From: Candidatus Thioglobus sp.
Lineage (GTDB): Bacteria; Pseudomonadota; Gammaproteobacteria; PS1; Pseudothioglobaceae
Length of the DNA: 64,000 bases
Assembly: GCA_028228555.1 (NCBI GenBank)
Contig: JAOJBP010000003.1
Location: forward strand, 30,480-94,479
Reading direction: 5' to 3'
Under the pieces are notes generated by a model. It searched no databases. It saw only the letters and a list, made by a program, of their open reading frames with translations, and had not been told where the DNA came from. The position numbers and the translations under genes were made by a program. Below, piece after piece: positions 43,136 through 52,213 of this stretch. The stretch's first letter is position 1, and the number at the start of each line of letters is the position of its first letter.

Positions 43136-44989
43136 ATGTGTGGAATTGTCGGCGGTATTTGTAAAAATAACATTACTCCTCTTTTGTTAGAGGGTTTAAA
43201 ACGCTTAGAATACAGAGGATATGATTCTGCTGGCGTAGTAGTTTTAGATAAGAATAACCAGCTTAGTCGTGCACGTGCAGTTGGCAAAGTAGCCAACCTT
43301 GAGCAAAATATTCTTGACCAGAAAACACCAATAGGTGGCACTATTGGCATAGCCCATACTCGTTGGGCTACTCATGGTGAGCCATCTAGTCGTAACGCCC
43401 ATCCTCATATTTGCAACCAAAATATTAGTGTCGTACATAATGGCATTATTGAGAATTTTTTAGAGCTTAAATCTGAACAATTGGCACAAGGCTATAACTT
43501 CACCTCAGATACAGATACAGAAGTTATTGCCCATGCTATTGATAAAGCACTAGAAACTAGTGATACCCTGCTAGAGGCCACACAAAAAGCCATTACTACT
43601 TTTAAAGGGGCTTACGGTGTTGGGGTGATTTCACCTAAACATCCTGGGCACATTATTGCTGCAAGAAGTGGATCGCCTTTGGTTATTGGCATAAGCCCAA
43701 AAGGTCATTTTATTGCCTCTGATCAAATGGCATTACTTGATGCTACTAAAGAATTTATCTTTTTAGAAGAAGGTGACATTGCCGATATCACTCTAGAGTC
43801 TGTGACAATTTACGACATTAATGGTAATCATGTCAATAGAGAGGTTAAAACTTCTAAGCTGAAAAGTGGCCAGGTATCAAAAGGTGATTATGCACACTTC
43901 ATGCTTAAAGAGATTTTCGAGCAACCTCAAGCCATTCAAGATACGCTAGAGTCTCGTATCACTAAAGATGCTGTTTTATCATCAGCCTTTGGCCATAAAG
44001 CTGAAGACATTTTTAAAAATACCAAGCATATTCAAATTATTGCTTGTGGCACTAGCTACAATGCTGGTCTAGTGGCAAAATATTGGTTAGAAGTTATTGC
44101 TAAAATCCCTACTAATATTGAAGTGGCAAGTGAATATCGCTATCGTGATCCAGTTATTCTAGACAATACGCTATTTATTACCATCTCTCAAAGTGGCGAA
44201 ACAGCGGACACACTAGAAGCGCTAAAAGCAGTCAAAAAACGTAGAAAAGATAAGCGCATTCACACACTCACGATTTGTAATTCAGCAGAATCTAGCCTAA
44301 CTCGTGAATCAGAACTCACCTTCTTAACCCACGCTGGCCCTGAAATTGGTGTTGCTAGCACCAAGGCCTTTACCACTCAACTGGTATCTCTTGCATTATT
44401 GGCAGTCTCAATCGGCAAATGCCATAAGCAAGTGTCTATAAAGCAAGAAGCAAAAATTGTTATCGGACTTAATCTTTTACCAGGTTTAATTAAAAAAACA
44501 TTAGAGCAAGAAGATCAAATTATTGAACTCGCCAAAACTTTTAAAAATAAATACAACGCAATATTTCTAGGCCGTGGATGCATGCATGCTATCGCTATGG
44601 AAGGCGCATTAAAACTTAAAGAAATCTCTTACATACATGCTGAAGCCTATCCAGCAGGTGAACTTAAGCATGGGCCAATTGCGCTGATTGATAAAGACAC
44701 GCCAGTAATAGCCATTGCACCTAATGACTCATTATTGGACAAACTTAAGGCCAACCTTCAAGAAGTTAAATCAAGAGGTTCAGAGATGATTGTATTTGAA
44801 GATGAAGCAGCAAAAGTAGAGCCAATGAAAGGCATGACTATTGTACCAACTACGACTAATTTGGGCAGAATTACAGCGCCAATTATCTTTACCATTCCAC
44901 TGCAATTGCTTAGTTACCATGTGGCACTTATTAAAGGCACAGATGTTGATCAGCCTCGTAATTTAGCCAAATCAGTGACGGTGGAGTAG
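43136..44989 (+). CDS. glmS: Glutamine-fructose-6-phosphate aminotransferase (isomerising)
   Basis: Makes glucosamine-6-phosphate for peptidoglycan and LPS. The 617-residue protein has Cys1 of the glutaminase (MCGIVGGIC), KRLEYRGYDSAG, IGIAHTRWATHGEPS, and two SIS domains with IIACGTSYNAGL, ISQSGETADTLEAL, GPEIGVASTKAFT and LKHGPIALID, ending PRNLAKSVTVE. Complete and of normal size. It follows rfaH by 69 bases on the same strand. Confidence 0.97.
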   Translation: MCGIVGGICKNNITPLLLEGLKRLEYRGYDSAGVVVLDKNNQLSRARAVGKVANLEQNILDQKTPIGGTIGIAHTRWATHGEPSSRNAHPHICNQNISVVHNGIIENFLELKSEQLAQGYNFTSDTDTEVIAHAIDKALETSDTLLEATQKAITTFKGAYGVGVISPKHPGHIIAARSGSPLVIGISPKGHFIASDQMALLDATKEFIFLEEGDIADITLESVTIYDINGNHVNREVKTSKLKSGQVSKGDYAHFMLKEIFEQPQAIQDTLESRITKDAVLSSAFGHKAEDIFKNTKHIQIIACGTSYNAGLVAKYWLEVIAKIPTNIEVASEYRYRDPVILDNTLFITISQSGETADTLEALKAVKKRRKDKRIHTLTICNSAESSLTRESELTFLTHAGPEIGVASTKAFTTQLVSLALLAVSIGKCHKQVSIKQEAKIVIGLNLLPGLIKKTLEQEDQIIELAKTFKNKYNAIFLGRGCMHAIAMEGALKLKEISYIHAEAYPAGELKHGPIALIDKDTPVIAIAPNDSLLDKLKANLQEVKSRGSEMIVFEDEAAKVEPMKGMTIVPTTTNLGRITAPIIFTIPLQLLSYHVALIKGTDVDQPRNLAKSVTVE

Positions 44990-45284
44990 TGTTGAGGACA
45001 TTCTACCACCCTTCCCTCTTGTAAAAAAACCCTGATGATTTGATCATAATCTTTGATGTAAATCTAAAGACAAAAGTAAGAAAACAAAAACGATTTGAAG
45101 ATACCCATAACCTCATTAATCAACTACATGATGGATACAATCATAATAAATATCATCTAAGAATTCACTATTCATATCATAAACCAGGAGATCTTCATGC
45201 CTTTCTTGTTGGGCGTATATGAGGACTATGTCAGGACCAATTCCAGAGGGCTCTCCAGAAGTAAATGCAATAGACATAATTAAG
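44990..45284. other. Intergenic stretch with possible gene debris
   Basis: Between glmS and the DUF2177 gene. A 60-codon frame (45040-45222) without an ATG or ribosome site ends GDLHAFLVGRI; a shift of frame there continues to VYEDYVRTNSRGLSRSKC, as if one coding sequence had been broken. Nothing recognisable. Probable decayed gene, no call on identity. Confidence 0.3.
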
Positions 45285-45668
45285 CTAGTTTAATTTAGCT
45301 GAAGTAAATACAGTAAGGGTTGCTACAGAGCCAGATAGGATCATTCCCCATAGAATATCTGCGACCACTAGTTTGAGACTAAAGATATTCATAGTTGCGT
45401 AAACGGTAAGATCGTAAGTTCCATAAGTTACTAGCCCATAAAAAGCACCAATCATAAAAACATTTAGAAGTGTATTACTAAGATTGGGATTAATAACAAA
45501 GAAAATTAAGCCTAATAAGAAAATTATATAAAACATGATTGCAGGAGCAACTTTAAGCTCCATAAGAGCTGCAACCTCCTCTTTGTACATTGGGGTTGCA
45601 ACAAAATATATCCAAAATATATCAATGATGCAGAAAAATGCGAGAGCTATAAAGAATGTTTTAATCAT
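45285..45668 (-). CDS. DUF2177 family membrane protein
   Basis: A 127-residue protein with four hydrophobic segments (about 3-22, 42-60, 66-84, 98-120). FFCIIDIFWIYFVATPMYKEE and GAFYGLVTYGTYDLTVYATM are the family's conserved parts, the second being the signature YGxxTYGTYDLT. Function is unknown. Genes of this family tend to occur with Cfa-type and DUF1365/DUF1295 lipid genes, and here it stands just upstream of such a cluster but on the other strand. Likely part of the same envelope-lipid function. Confidence 0.82.
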   Translation of the reverse strand: MIKTFFIALAFFCIIDIFWIYFVATPMYKEEVAALMELKVAPAIMFYIIFLLGLIFFVINPNLSNTLLNVFMIGAFYGLVTYGTYDLTVYATMNIFSLKLVVADILWGMILSGSVATLTVFTSAKLN

Positions 45669-45738
45669 AATATTATTATACTTTTTATCAAATTAAATTG
45701 TTATAAGAATCAAAGAATAGGGGGTTAGATTAGAATAA

Positions 45739-45954
45739 ATGAAATCTTCGGATTTCAAATTTGATGATAAGAAGAAATTTCTTAAAACTATTATCAACAA
45801 TATCGTTGTTAAAAGTGCAGACAACTTAGCACATGATCTAACAATAAAATTTAAGTTACCTTATGTGAATGATCAGTTAATTTATAAGGGTAATAAGGAT
45901 AATAAGAATAAAAGTAAAGGGTATATTCTGAGTAATGGATTTTTAAGAAATTAA
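45739..45954 (+). pseudogene. Possible C-terminal remnant of a serine recombinase
   Basis: A 71-codon frame with KKFLKTIINNIVVKSADN and HDLTIKFKLPYVNDQLIY, then GYILSNG. This recalls the tail that follows the catalytic and DNA-binding domains in large serine recombinases, where IxxKIxV and hxIxFxLP motifs are common. No catalytic domain is present and no ribosome site precedes the ATG. If right, it is debris of a mobile element at the edge of the lipid cluster. Weak identification. Confidence 0.3.
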
Positions 45955-46045
45955 GGATTGGTTCCCTAAAAAAAAATAAGGATAATGTAAAGTAAATGTT
46001 ATCAGGTGTTGGTTATGATATGTATCTAGCCCAATAAGGGGACTC

Positions 46046-46051
46046 TATAAT
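46046..46051 (+). promoter_or_regulatory. Candidate -10 box for the lipid-modification operon
   Basis: TATAAT 19 bases before the ATG at 46071. No consensus -35 seen. It would drive the five tightly packed genes 46071-51285. Confidence 0.4.
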
Positions 46052-46070
46052 ATATATTTGATTTTACACT

Positions 46071-47318
46071 ATGAAAATTGCTATTATTGGAAGCGGAATA
46101 TCTGGCTTAACAGCCGCACACCTTCTTCACAAACAACATGATATTACCATTTTGGAAGCTAATGATTATATAGGCGGCCATACCCACACCCATCAAATCG
46201 AGGTAGACAAAAAGAAGTGGCTGATTGATTCTGGCTTTATTGTTTACAATGAAAACACATATCCAAACTTTATAAAGCTTCTTCAAAAACTTAAAGTTGA
46301 CACGCAAAAAACTTCTATGGGTTTTAGCGTTAAGGCTCCAGGACAAAAACTAGAGTATTCTGGAGGCTCCCTAAATTCTTTATTTGCTCAACGCTTCAAC
46401 CTATTTCGACCTTCTTTTTTGATGATGCTTAAAGACATTTTAAGATTTAATCGCATCTCAGTGGCAAAACTAAATAATTTAAACGAGTCAACAACAATCT
46501 ATGAATTTTTGATTAACCATAAATTTAGTAAAAACTTTATTGAGCACTATATAATTCCAATGGGCGCTGCCATATGGTCAACAGCAGCGAAAAAAACAAC
46601 AGAAATGCCAGCAGTTTTTTATATTAGGTTTTTCAAAAACCATGGACTACTTCAGATATTTAATCGTCCCCAATGGTTCGTAATTAAGGGTGGTTCAAAA
46701 GCATATATACCAAAAATAACTGCAGGATTTAAAAATAAAATTTTGCTTTCAACCCCAGTGTCTAAGGTTATAAGAGGCAAAAATAGTGTTGAGGTTTTTT
46801 ATGGAAAGGATGTGGCCTCTCATCAGTTTGATAAAGTTATATTTGCAACACACAGTGATCAAGCATTGGCATTATTGCAGGACCCTAGTGAAGAAGAAAT
46901 TAAAATTTTAGGCTCCCTGCCTTATCAAAAAAATGTGGCACTGCTGCACACAGACTCTTCTATATTGCCTAAAAAGAAAATAACGTGGTCTAGTTGGAAC
47001 TACCTTTTAAGCGGTGATCAAAGTAAGCCGGTGACTCTAACCTATAACATGAATATTTTGCAATCATTAAAGTCGAAGACTAATTTTTTAGTAACCTTAA
47101 ATAGTAATGGGGATGTTGACACAAGCAAAATAATTAAGACTCTAGTCTACTATCATCCTCTTTTCACGGTCAAGGGCGTTAAAGCACAAAAAGAAAAGAA
47201 TAAAATAAGTGGTGTAAATAACACTTTTTATTGTGGGGCATATTGGGGAAATGGTTTTCATGAGGATGGCGTTAACAGCGCCCTTGATGTTTATAGTTTT
47301 TTTGATAAGGCCTTATGA
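46071..47318 (+). CDS. FAD-dependent oxidoreductase (amine-oxidase fold) of a fatty-acid modification cluster
   Basis: A 415-residue flavoprotein. The dinucleotide-binding MKIAIIGSGISGLTAAHLL (residues 1-19) and ILEANDYIGGHTHTHQ start the fold; GFIVYNENTYPNF, PMGAAIWSTAAKKTTEMPA, VIKGGSKAYIPK and the C-terminal FYCGAYWGNGFHEDG are typical of the family found beside DUF1365 and Cfa genes. In Rhodobacter sphaeroides a related flavoprotein takes part in making furan fatty acids from methylated ones; that comparison is from memory. First gene of a five-gene operon, overlapping DUF1365 by 4 bases. Confidence 0.85.
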   Translation: MKIAIIGSGISGLTAAHLLHKQHDITILEANDYIGGHTHTHQIEVDKKKWLIDSGFIVYNENTYPNFIKLLQKLKVDTQKTSMGFSVKAPGQKLEYSGGSLNSLFAQRFNLFRPSFLMMLKDILRFNRISVAKLNNLNESTTIYEFLINHKFSKNFIEHYIIPMGAAIWSTAAKKTTEMPAVFYIRFFKNHGLLQIFNRPQWFVIKGGSKAYIPKITAGFKNKILLSTPVSKVIRGKNSVEVFYGKDVASHQFDKVIFATHSDQALALLQDPSEEEIKILGSLPYQKNVALLHTDSSILPKKKITWSSWNYLLSGDQSKPVTLTYNMNILQSLKSKTNFLVTLNSNGDVDTSKIIKTLVYYHPLFTVKGVKAQKEKNKISGVNNTFYCGAYWGNGFHEDGVNSALDVYSFFDKAL

Positions 47319-48079
47319 TGCTCTCAAAAAATCACCAACTATATTGGGGTACGATTAGTCATCAGCGACACACTCCGTTTAAGCGGTTTTTTTCATACCC
47401 AATTTTTATGGCCTATATTGATATCTCGTCTTTAGCATCTACGATGAAGCCATCACTTCTTTGGAACATTAACAAGCCTGCGCTTGTTTCATTTAAAAGG
47501 AAGGACTACCATGGAGACCCAGACTTAGACTTAGATAGTGCGGTTCGAAAAACGCTTCATGAAAAAACTGGTAAAGTTTTTAATGGGCCAATTAGACTCC
47601 TGACGCACTTGAGATACTTTGGGCATTGTTTTAATCCAGTAAGTTTTTATTACTGTTTTGATGACTTAGACCAAAAGGTTGAGGCCATAATGGCTGAAGT
47701 AACAAACATACCATGGAAAGAAAGGCATACTTACATTATTGAAGAGCAAACAGAAAATAATACTAGGACGGGGTTTATCGCCTCTCCAAAAAAACAACTA
47801 CATGTAAGCCCTTTTTGGGGAATGGACCATGATTATGAGTGGTTTTTCTCACAGCCTGAAGACTCACTAAATGTAAAAATGAAAAACTTTAAAGATGGTG
47901 AAAAGGTTTTTAATGTTTCGCTTGACTTAAAGAGGCGTGCATTTTCAAACGTAGGGCTTATTAAAGCAATTTCTAGGTTTCCATTTATCACCCTGATGGT
48001 TGTATATAGAATCCATTGGCAAGCATTTATGCTCTATATAAAAAGAGCTCCATTTTTTACACATCCGGACAAACTATGA
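47315..48079 (+). CDS. DUF1365 family protein
   Basis: A 254-residue protein: NHQLYWGTISHQRHTPFKRFF near the start, FSYPIFMAYIDI, LLTHLRYFGHCFNPVSFYYCF, VEAIMAEVTNIPWKERHTYI and HVSPFWGMDHDYEWFF all match the family. The biochemical activity is unknown; it is nearly always next to the FAD oxidoreductase and Cfa. Overlaps with both neighbours (ATGA junctions of 4 bases) show one operon. No signal peptide; possibly membrane-associated. Confidence 0.9.
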   Translation: MMLSKNHQLYWGTISHQRHTPFKRFFSYPIFMAYIDISSLASTMKPSLLWNINKPALVSFKRKDYHGDPDLDLDSAVRKTLHEKTGKVFNGPIRLLTHLRYFGHCFNPVSFYYCFDDLDQKVEAIMAEVTNIPWKERHTYIIEEQTENNTRTGFIASPKKQLHVSPFWGMDHDYEWFFSQPEDSLNVKMKNFKDGEKVFNVSLDLKRRAFSNVGLIKAISRFPFITLMVVYRIHWQAFMLYIKRAPFFTHPDKL

Positions 48080-49365
48080 CTCAAGAAATTAAAACTAAAG
48101 ATAGACTTTCAGTTGACGGCCTAGCAAATAATATTCAAGAAATGCAAAGAAGCACTAGAATGACTTCTTTCTTTAAAAGGATTTTATTTAAAAAACTGAA
48201 AGGATTAAAAACTGGTGAGCTAACAATAGTTGATGGTTCTGAAATTCACGTATTTGGCGCTCCTAAATCAGAGCTTAAGGCAACCTTAATCGTTTCATCT
48301 CAAGAGTTTTATGTTTTTTTAGGGAGTGGCGGTACCAACGGCGCAGCAGAAGCCTTCACTGCTGGTTATTGGTCTGCAGATAATTTGGTTCAATTAATTC
48401 AGCTCATTATTAGAAATAAAAAAACGATGGAGGGGCTTGAATCTGGACTTGCAAGATTAACAAATCCATTCACTAAAATAATCCATAGGCTTAGACAAAA
48501 CACCTTAAAAGGAAGTAAGAGTAATATTTTGGCACACTACGATCTGAGTAATGATTTTTACAAGCTATGGCTCGACTCAACCATGACTTACTCAAGCGGC
48601 ATTTTTCTAAATAAGAAGTCAAGTATGCTTGATGCCTCGGTAGAAAAGCTAGATAGACTATGTCGAAAACTAAACCTTAATAGTAGTGACCATGTTCTTG
48701 AAATTGGAACGGGATGGGGAAGCTTTGCAACACACGCAGCCAAAAATTATGGCTGTAAAGTTACCACTACGACTATATCAGACAATCAGTTTAAGTATGT
48801 TGCTGAGCTGATTAGTAAAGAGAATTTAGATAATCAAATAACTTTACTCAACAAAGATTATAGAGAGCTTGAGGGTGTTTTTGATAAGGTTGTTTCAATT
48901 GAAATGATAGAGGCTGTTGGGGCTGACTTTGTGCCTGGCTTCTTTGAAAAAGCCTCTTCATTGCTGAAGACAAATGGTTTAATGGCACTTCAAGGAATAA
49001 CATATAACGACCCAGACTTTAATGCCTATAAAAATTCGGTAGACTTTATCAGAAAATATATTTTTCCTGGTTCCTGCCTTATCTCATTGTCACAAGTTGA
49101 GAAAGCCATCAAAGAGAAAACAGATTTAATTATGGTTGACTCTGAAGATATAACTCTTCACTATGCAAGGACACTCGAATTATGGCGTAAAGACTTTGAA
49201 AATGTATTGCCGCAGGTAAGAGAGCTTGGTTTTTCAGATCCTTTTATAAGGATTTGGATCTTTTACCTAGTCTATTGTGAAGCGGGATTTCTTGAAAACC
49301 TAATTGGTGATTTTCAGTTTATATTTGCTAAGCCTGACCTCAAAAACATTAAAATTACACACTAG
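48076..49365 (+). CDS. Cyclopropane-fatty-acyl-phospholipid synthase family methyltransferase
   Basis: A 429-residue SAM-dependent enzyme acting on unsaturated acyl chains of membrane phospholipids. N-terminal lipid-binding domain (about 30-150), then AHYDLSNDFYKLWLDSTM, TYSSGIF, HVLEIGTGWGSFATHAAK (SAM site), VSIEMIEAVG and GLMALQGIT. The ATG at 48076 overlaps the DUF1365 stop; the longer frame from 48016 lies inside that gene and is rejected. It may form cyclopropane or methyl-branched/furan precursors; sequence does not decide. A second, divergent relative follows directly. Confidence 0.9.
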   Translation: MTQEIKTKDRLSVDGLANNIQEMQRSTRMTSFFKRILFKKLKGLKTGELTIVDGSEIHVFGAPKSELKATLIVSSQEFYVFLGSGGTNGAAEAFTAGYWSADNLVQLIQLIIRNKKTMEGLESGLARLTNPFTKIIHRLRQNTLKGSKSNILAHYDLSNDFYKLWLDSTMTYSSGIFLNKKSSMLDASVEKLDRLCRKLNLNSSDHVLEIGTGWGSFATHAAKNYGCKVTTTTISDNQFKYVAELISKENLDNQITLLNKDYRELEGVFDKVVSIEMIEAVGADFVPGFFEKASSLLKTNGLMALQGITYNDPDFNAYKNSVDFIRKYIFPGSCLISLSQVEKAIKEKTDLIMVDSEDITLHYARTLELWRKDFENVLPQVRELGFSDPFIRIWIFYLVYCEAGFLENLIGDFQFIFAKPDLKNIKITH

Positions 49366-49369
49366 AAAA

Positions 49370-50404
49370 ATGATTAAATTATTAATAAAACTTGCAGAAA
49401 ATGGTTTATTACCAGACTTGCTTATTAGGTTTGGAATAAGGCGTTTATGCGCTCAAAGGCTTTTAGAGGCAACGAGCATTAGCAAGCTTGAAATGGAAAA
49501 AAGACACTCATCTTGGATTGACTTTTTAAATGAAAGTCCAATTGCTCTGGTTCCAGAAAAGGCAAATGAACAGCACTATGAGGTTCCACCAAAGCTTTTT
49601 GAATTGGTCCTGGGCCCGAACTTAAAATACAGTTCTGGTTATTGGCCAAAGGGCGCTTCGTCTCTAGACGACTCAGAGCTGGAGATGTTAAGGCTTTCTT
49701 GTGAAAGGGCATCCCTTTCAGATGGCCAAGAGGTTTTAGAGTTAGGATGTGGCTGGGGCTCCTTGACACTTTATATGGCACAAAATTTCCCTAATAGTAA
49801 AATTACTGCTGTTAGTAATTCAAAGGACCAGAGGCAGTTTATTGAGAACAAATGTAAGAAATTAAAGATAGAAAATATCAAGGTTATAACAGCAGACATG
49901 AATGACTTTTCAATTGATAAAAACTTTGATCGTGTTGTTTCAATCGAAATGTTTGAGCATATGCGTAATTATGGCGAGCTTCTAAAAAGAGTAAGTAGCT
50001 GGCTAAAAAAAGATGGAAAACTGTTTGTTCATATTTTTTCTCATAAAGAAATTGCCTATCCCTTTGAAGACCAAGATGAGGGAGACTGGATGGCTAGAGA
50101 GTTTTTTAGTGGCGGTCAGATGCCTTCTCATAGGCTCTTAACCTGTTTTCCAACTCGGATGAAAATCGAGAAAGATTGGAGGGTAGATGGAACTCATTAT
50201 GAAAAAACCTCACTCGCATGGCTTAACAAGATGGATAAAAATAAAGCTGAAGTAATTAAATTATTTGAAAAAACTTACGGCAAAGATGAAGCAAGCATTT
50301 GGTTTCAAAGGTGGCGTATTTTTTTCATGTCATGCGAGGTTCTTTTTGGCTTTAAAAACGGCTCTGAATGGGGCGTTTCCCACTACCTTTTTGAGAGGCC
50401 ATAA
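49370..50404 (+). CDS. Second Cfa-type SAM-dependent methyltransferase
   Basis: A 344-residue relative with a shorter N-terminal region. NEQHYEVPPKLFELVLGPNL, YSSGYWPKGASSLDDSE, LELGCGWGSLTLYMAQNFPN, VVSIEMFEHMRNYGELLKR and GGQMPSHRLL mark the family. It lacks the large lipid-binding N-terminal domain of the preceding protein, so the substrate may differ. The start at 49370 is 4 bases after the first methyltransferase stop; the longer frame overlaps that gene. It shares one base with the DUF1295 start (TAATG). Confidence 0.88.
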   Translation: MIKLLIKLAENGLLPDLLIRFGIRRLCAQRLLEATSISKLEMEKRHSSWIDFLNESPIALVPEKANEQHYEVPPKLFELVLGPNLKYSSGYWPKGASSLDDSELEMLRLSCERASLSDGQEVLELGCGWGSLTLYMAQNFPNSKITAVSNSKDQRQFIENKCKKLKIENIKVITADMNDFSIDKNFDRVVSIEMFEHMRNYGELLKRVSSWLKKDGKLFVHIFSHKEIAYPFEDQDEGDWMAREFFSGGQMPSHRLLTCFPTRMKIEKDWRVDGTHYEKTSLAWLNKMDKNKAEVIKLFEKTYGKDEASIWFQRWRIFFMSCEVLFGFKNGSEWGVSHYLFERP

Positions 50405-51285
50405 TGGGTAATATTAAGGACCTTGTTGCTATTATTTTATGTATTTTGACAGCTTATTTTGTTGCAAATGCTGCAACAGTTGATGGTGCTGTTCTTTATG
50501 GAGTGCCAGCTATACTTTTATGTGCCGCTGTTAGCTTTATTGTGCACTGGATTGTTGCAATCCCTTCGCTTGTAACAAGCTCAGAAAAATATTTTGACTT
50601 TACAGGAATGATCGCAACCCTTCTTCTAGTTGCTACTTCTATATTTACACTTTTAGGCCAAGGAGAGCAAGTTTCTATCCGCTCAACTACTGTAGCTATT
50701 TTTGTATCTATTTGGACGCTAAGACTTGGGATATTTCTTTATATAAGAATCGTTAAAAGTGGAGAAGACAAAAGGTTTAGGGAGATCAAGAAATCGTTGC
50801 CAAAATTTTTAATGACATGGACTCTTTCCGCCCTATGGGTTTTCTTAACGACAGTAAATGCTGTTACCATTATTATTTTAAATCAGCATGCAAATCTTGA
50901 CGTATTTTTTATAGCAGGATTGTTCCTCTGGGTTTTAGGGTTTTCTTTCGAAGCTGTTGCAGATAAACAAAAAAAGAACTTTAGTGAGATCCCTGAAAAT
51001 AAAGATAAATTTATAACACTTGGATTGTGGTCTATATCACGCCACCCAAACTATTTTGGGGAGATTCTTCTTTGGACGGGCATTGCAATTATATCGCTAC
51101 CACTTCTCTCAGGCTGGCAGTTTTTAACCCTTGTGTCACCAGTTTTTGTCTATCTCCTCTTAACTAAAATAAGTGGATTGCCTTTTTTAGAAGAAAAAGC
51201 TGAAAGAAAATGGGGCAATGACAAAAAGTATCTTGAATACAAGAACAACACACCAATATTGATTCCTTATTTTGGAAAAAAATAA
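50404..51285 (+). CDS. DUF1295 / steroid 5-alpha-reductase-like membrane protein
   Basis: A 293-residue integral membrane protein with about seven hydrophobic segments. The C-terminal part has LWSISRHPNYFGEILLWTG, KISGLPFLEEKAERKWG and KKYLEYKNNTPILIPYF, the family signature close to isoprenylcysteine methyltransferases and steroid reductases. Last intact gene of the cluster; it may reduce or methylate a lipid intermediate. It begins one base into the stop of the methyltransferase gene. Confidence 0.88.
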   Translation: MGNIKDLVAIILCILTAYFVANAATVDGAVLYGVPAILLCAAVSFIVHWIVAIPSLVTSSEKYFDFTGMIATLLLVATSIFTLLGQGEQVSIRSTTVAIFVSIWTLRLGIFLYIRIVKSGEDKRFREIKKSLPKFLMTWTLSALWVFLTTVNAVTIIILNQHANLDVFFIAGLFLWVLGFSFEAVADKQKKNFSEIPENKDKFITLGLWSISRHPNYFGEILLWTGIAIISLPLLSGWQFLTLVSPVFVYLLLTKISGLPFLEEKAERKWGNDKKYLEYKNNTPILIPYFGKK

Positions 51286-51299
51286 CTCAAACTAAAAAA

Positions 51300-51434
51300 A
51301 TGGCAATTGAAACCCATGAATATAAAATAATATCCAAGCGTGAAGGTTGTGAAGTTCGTCGCTATAGTGACATAGTTATTGCCACAAAAAGAATTTCTTA
51401 TAAACTAAGGAAAGAGAAGACTTTGAGGAATTAG
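51300..51434 (+). pseudogene. Truncated SOUL haem-binding family gene
   Basis: A 44-codon frame read directly: MAIETHEYKIISKREGCEVR followed by RYSDIVIATKRI, then out-of-family residues and a stop. The segment YxxIxxxxxxEVRRYxDxVIA is the N-terminal signature of SOUL/HBP proteins (about 180-200 residues). The rest is missing; only 174 bases follow before the next gene. SOUL genes commonly accompany Cfa/DUF1295 clusters, so this is the decayed last member. Confidence 0.6.
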
Positions 51435-51608
51435 TGTTAGTAGAATAGTATTTTTCAACTCTAAAATGTCTATCATAAATGCTTAGCAACTATATCAAGA
51501 AAATTAATTAGCTTAACGCTTGATATCTCAGTACTTTTAAAGTATTCTTTTTCTCTTAAGTCATCCACTAAAAATGTTTGTCAATTATTTTAACAAAAAG
51601 GTCAAAAA
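51435..51608. other. Gap after the SOUL remnant
   Basis: 174 AT-rich bases with no frame of note. TACTTTTAAAGTA (51532-51544) with T-rich sequence after it may be a weak terminator for the lipid cluster. Confidence 0.3.
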
Positions 51609-52097
51609 ATGAAAAAATCAATTTTATATAGTGTAATAATCTTTAATTTAATTTTTTTAGCGGGTTGTTCATCAATGAAAAATATGGAAGATCCAATGAA
51701 AGATGATTCTAAAGGCTCAATTATTAATAAAAGTATTGAATCATCCGAGTCTGGTAAAGAAGTAAACCTTTACTTTGTACGTCCAACAGATATATTGACA
51801 TTGGGTCAAGTTGTCGAGTTATATATAAACAATAATGAAATAGGTGAACTGACTAATAATAGCAATATTGAAACTAAAGTAATGTCAGGTGTTTATGAAA
51901 TGTCAACCAAGGTGGGTGTAAGTTTAAACTTACTTAATATTACAGGCTTTGGTGGCGCTTGCAAGTTTGCAAAAGATTTCCGCTTAACTGAGCAGAATTA
52001 TTATTATAAAGTTGATTATGCCGCTGGACTGTTATGTGGCGAACATCAAATTATTAAGATCTCTAAAGCTGAATATAAAAAATTAACGAGTAATTAG
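51609..52097 (+). CDS. Small lipoprotein (DUF2846-like)
   Basis: A 162-residue exported protein. The signal peptide ends in the lipobox LAGC (Cys20), followed by a Ser/Lys/Asp-rich linker and a beta-rich domain from about residue 50: EVNLYFVRPTDILTLGQVVEL, GELTNNSNIETKV, GVYEMSTKV. This pattern (hydrophobic strand, ligand turn, GxYEM) resembles DUF2846, a family of unknown function. A Ser at +2 suggests sorting to the outer membrane. No operon partner; convergent with galU. Confidence 0.65.
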   Translation: MKKSILYSVIIFNLIFLAGCSSMKNMEDPMKDDSKGSIINKSIESSESGKEVNLYFVRPTDILTLGQVVELYINNNEIGELTNNSNIETKVMSGVYEMSTKVGVSLNLLNITGFGGACKFAKDFRLTEQNYYYKVDYAAGLLCGEHQIIKISKAEYKKLTSN

Positions 52098-52103
52098 ATT
52101 GCA

Positions 52104-52129
52104 AATGCACTGTTATTTTCCAGTGCATT
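52104..52129. terminator. Hairpin between the lipoprotein gene and galU
   Basis: Perfect 9-base arms AATGCACTG and CAGTGCATT around eight bases, in a convergent gap, 7 bases after the lipoprotein stop. No T-run on either side, so intrinsic termination would be weak. Likely shared 3' hairpin. Confidence 0.45.
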
Positions 52130-52213
52130 CTAGGTTAGGCTAAGACTATCTTGTTAAGAGTTTGAAAGATATATGGCGCTAATTTTATTACCTGAAGTGG
52201 TCTATAAAAACCA

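Noticed and set aside
45040..45222. 60-codon frame as a real gene
   Set aside because: No ATG start, no ribosome site, no recognisable family; treated as debris.
48016..48075. Longer start for the Cfa gene
   Set aside because: The added residues are the DUF1365 coding region in another frame; the ATG at 48076 gives the usual ATGA coupling.
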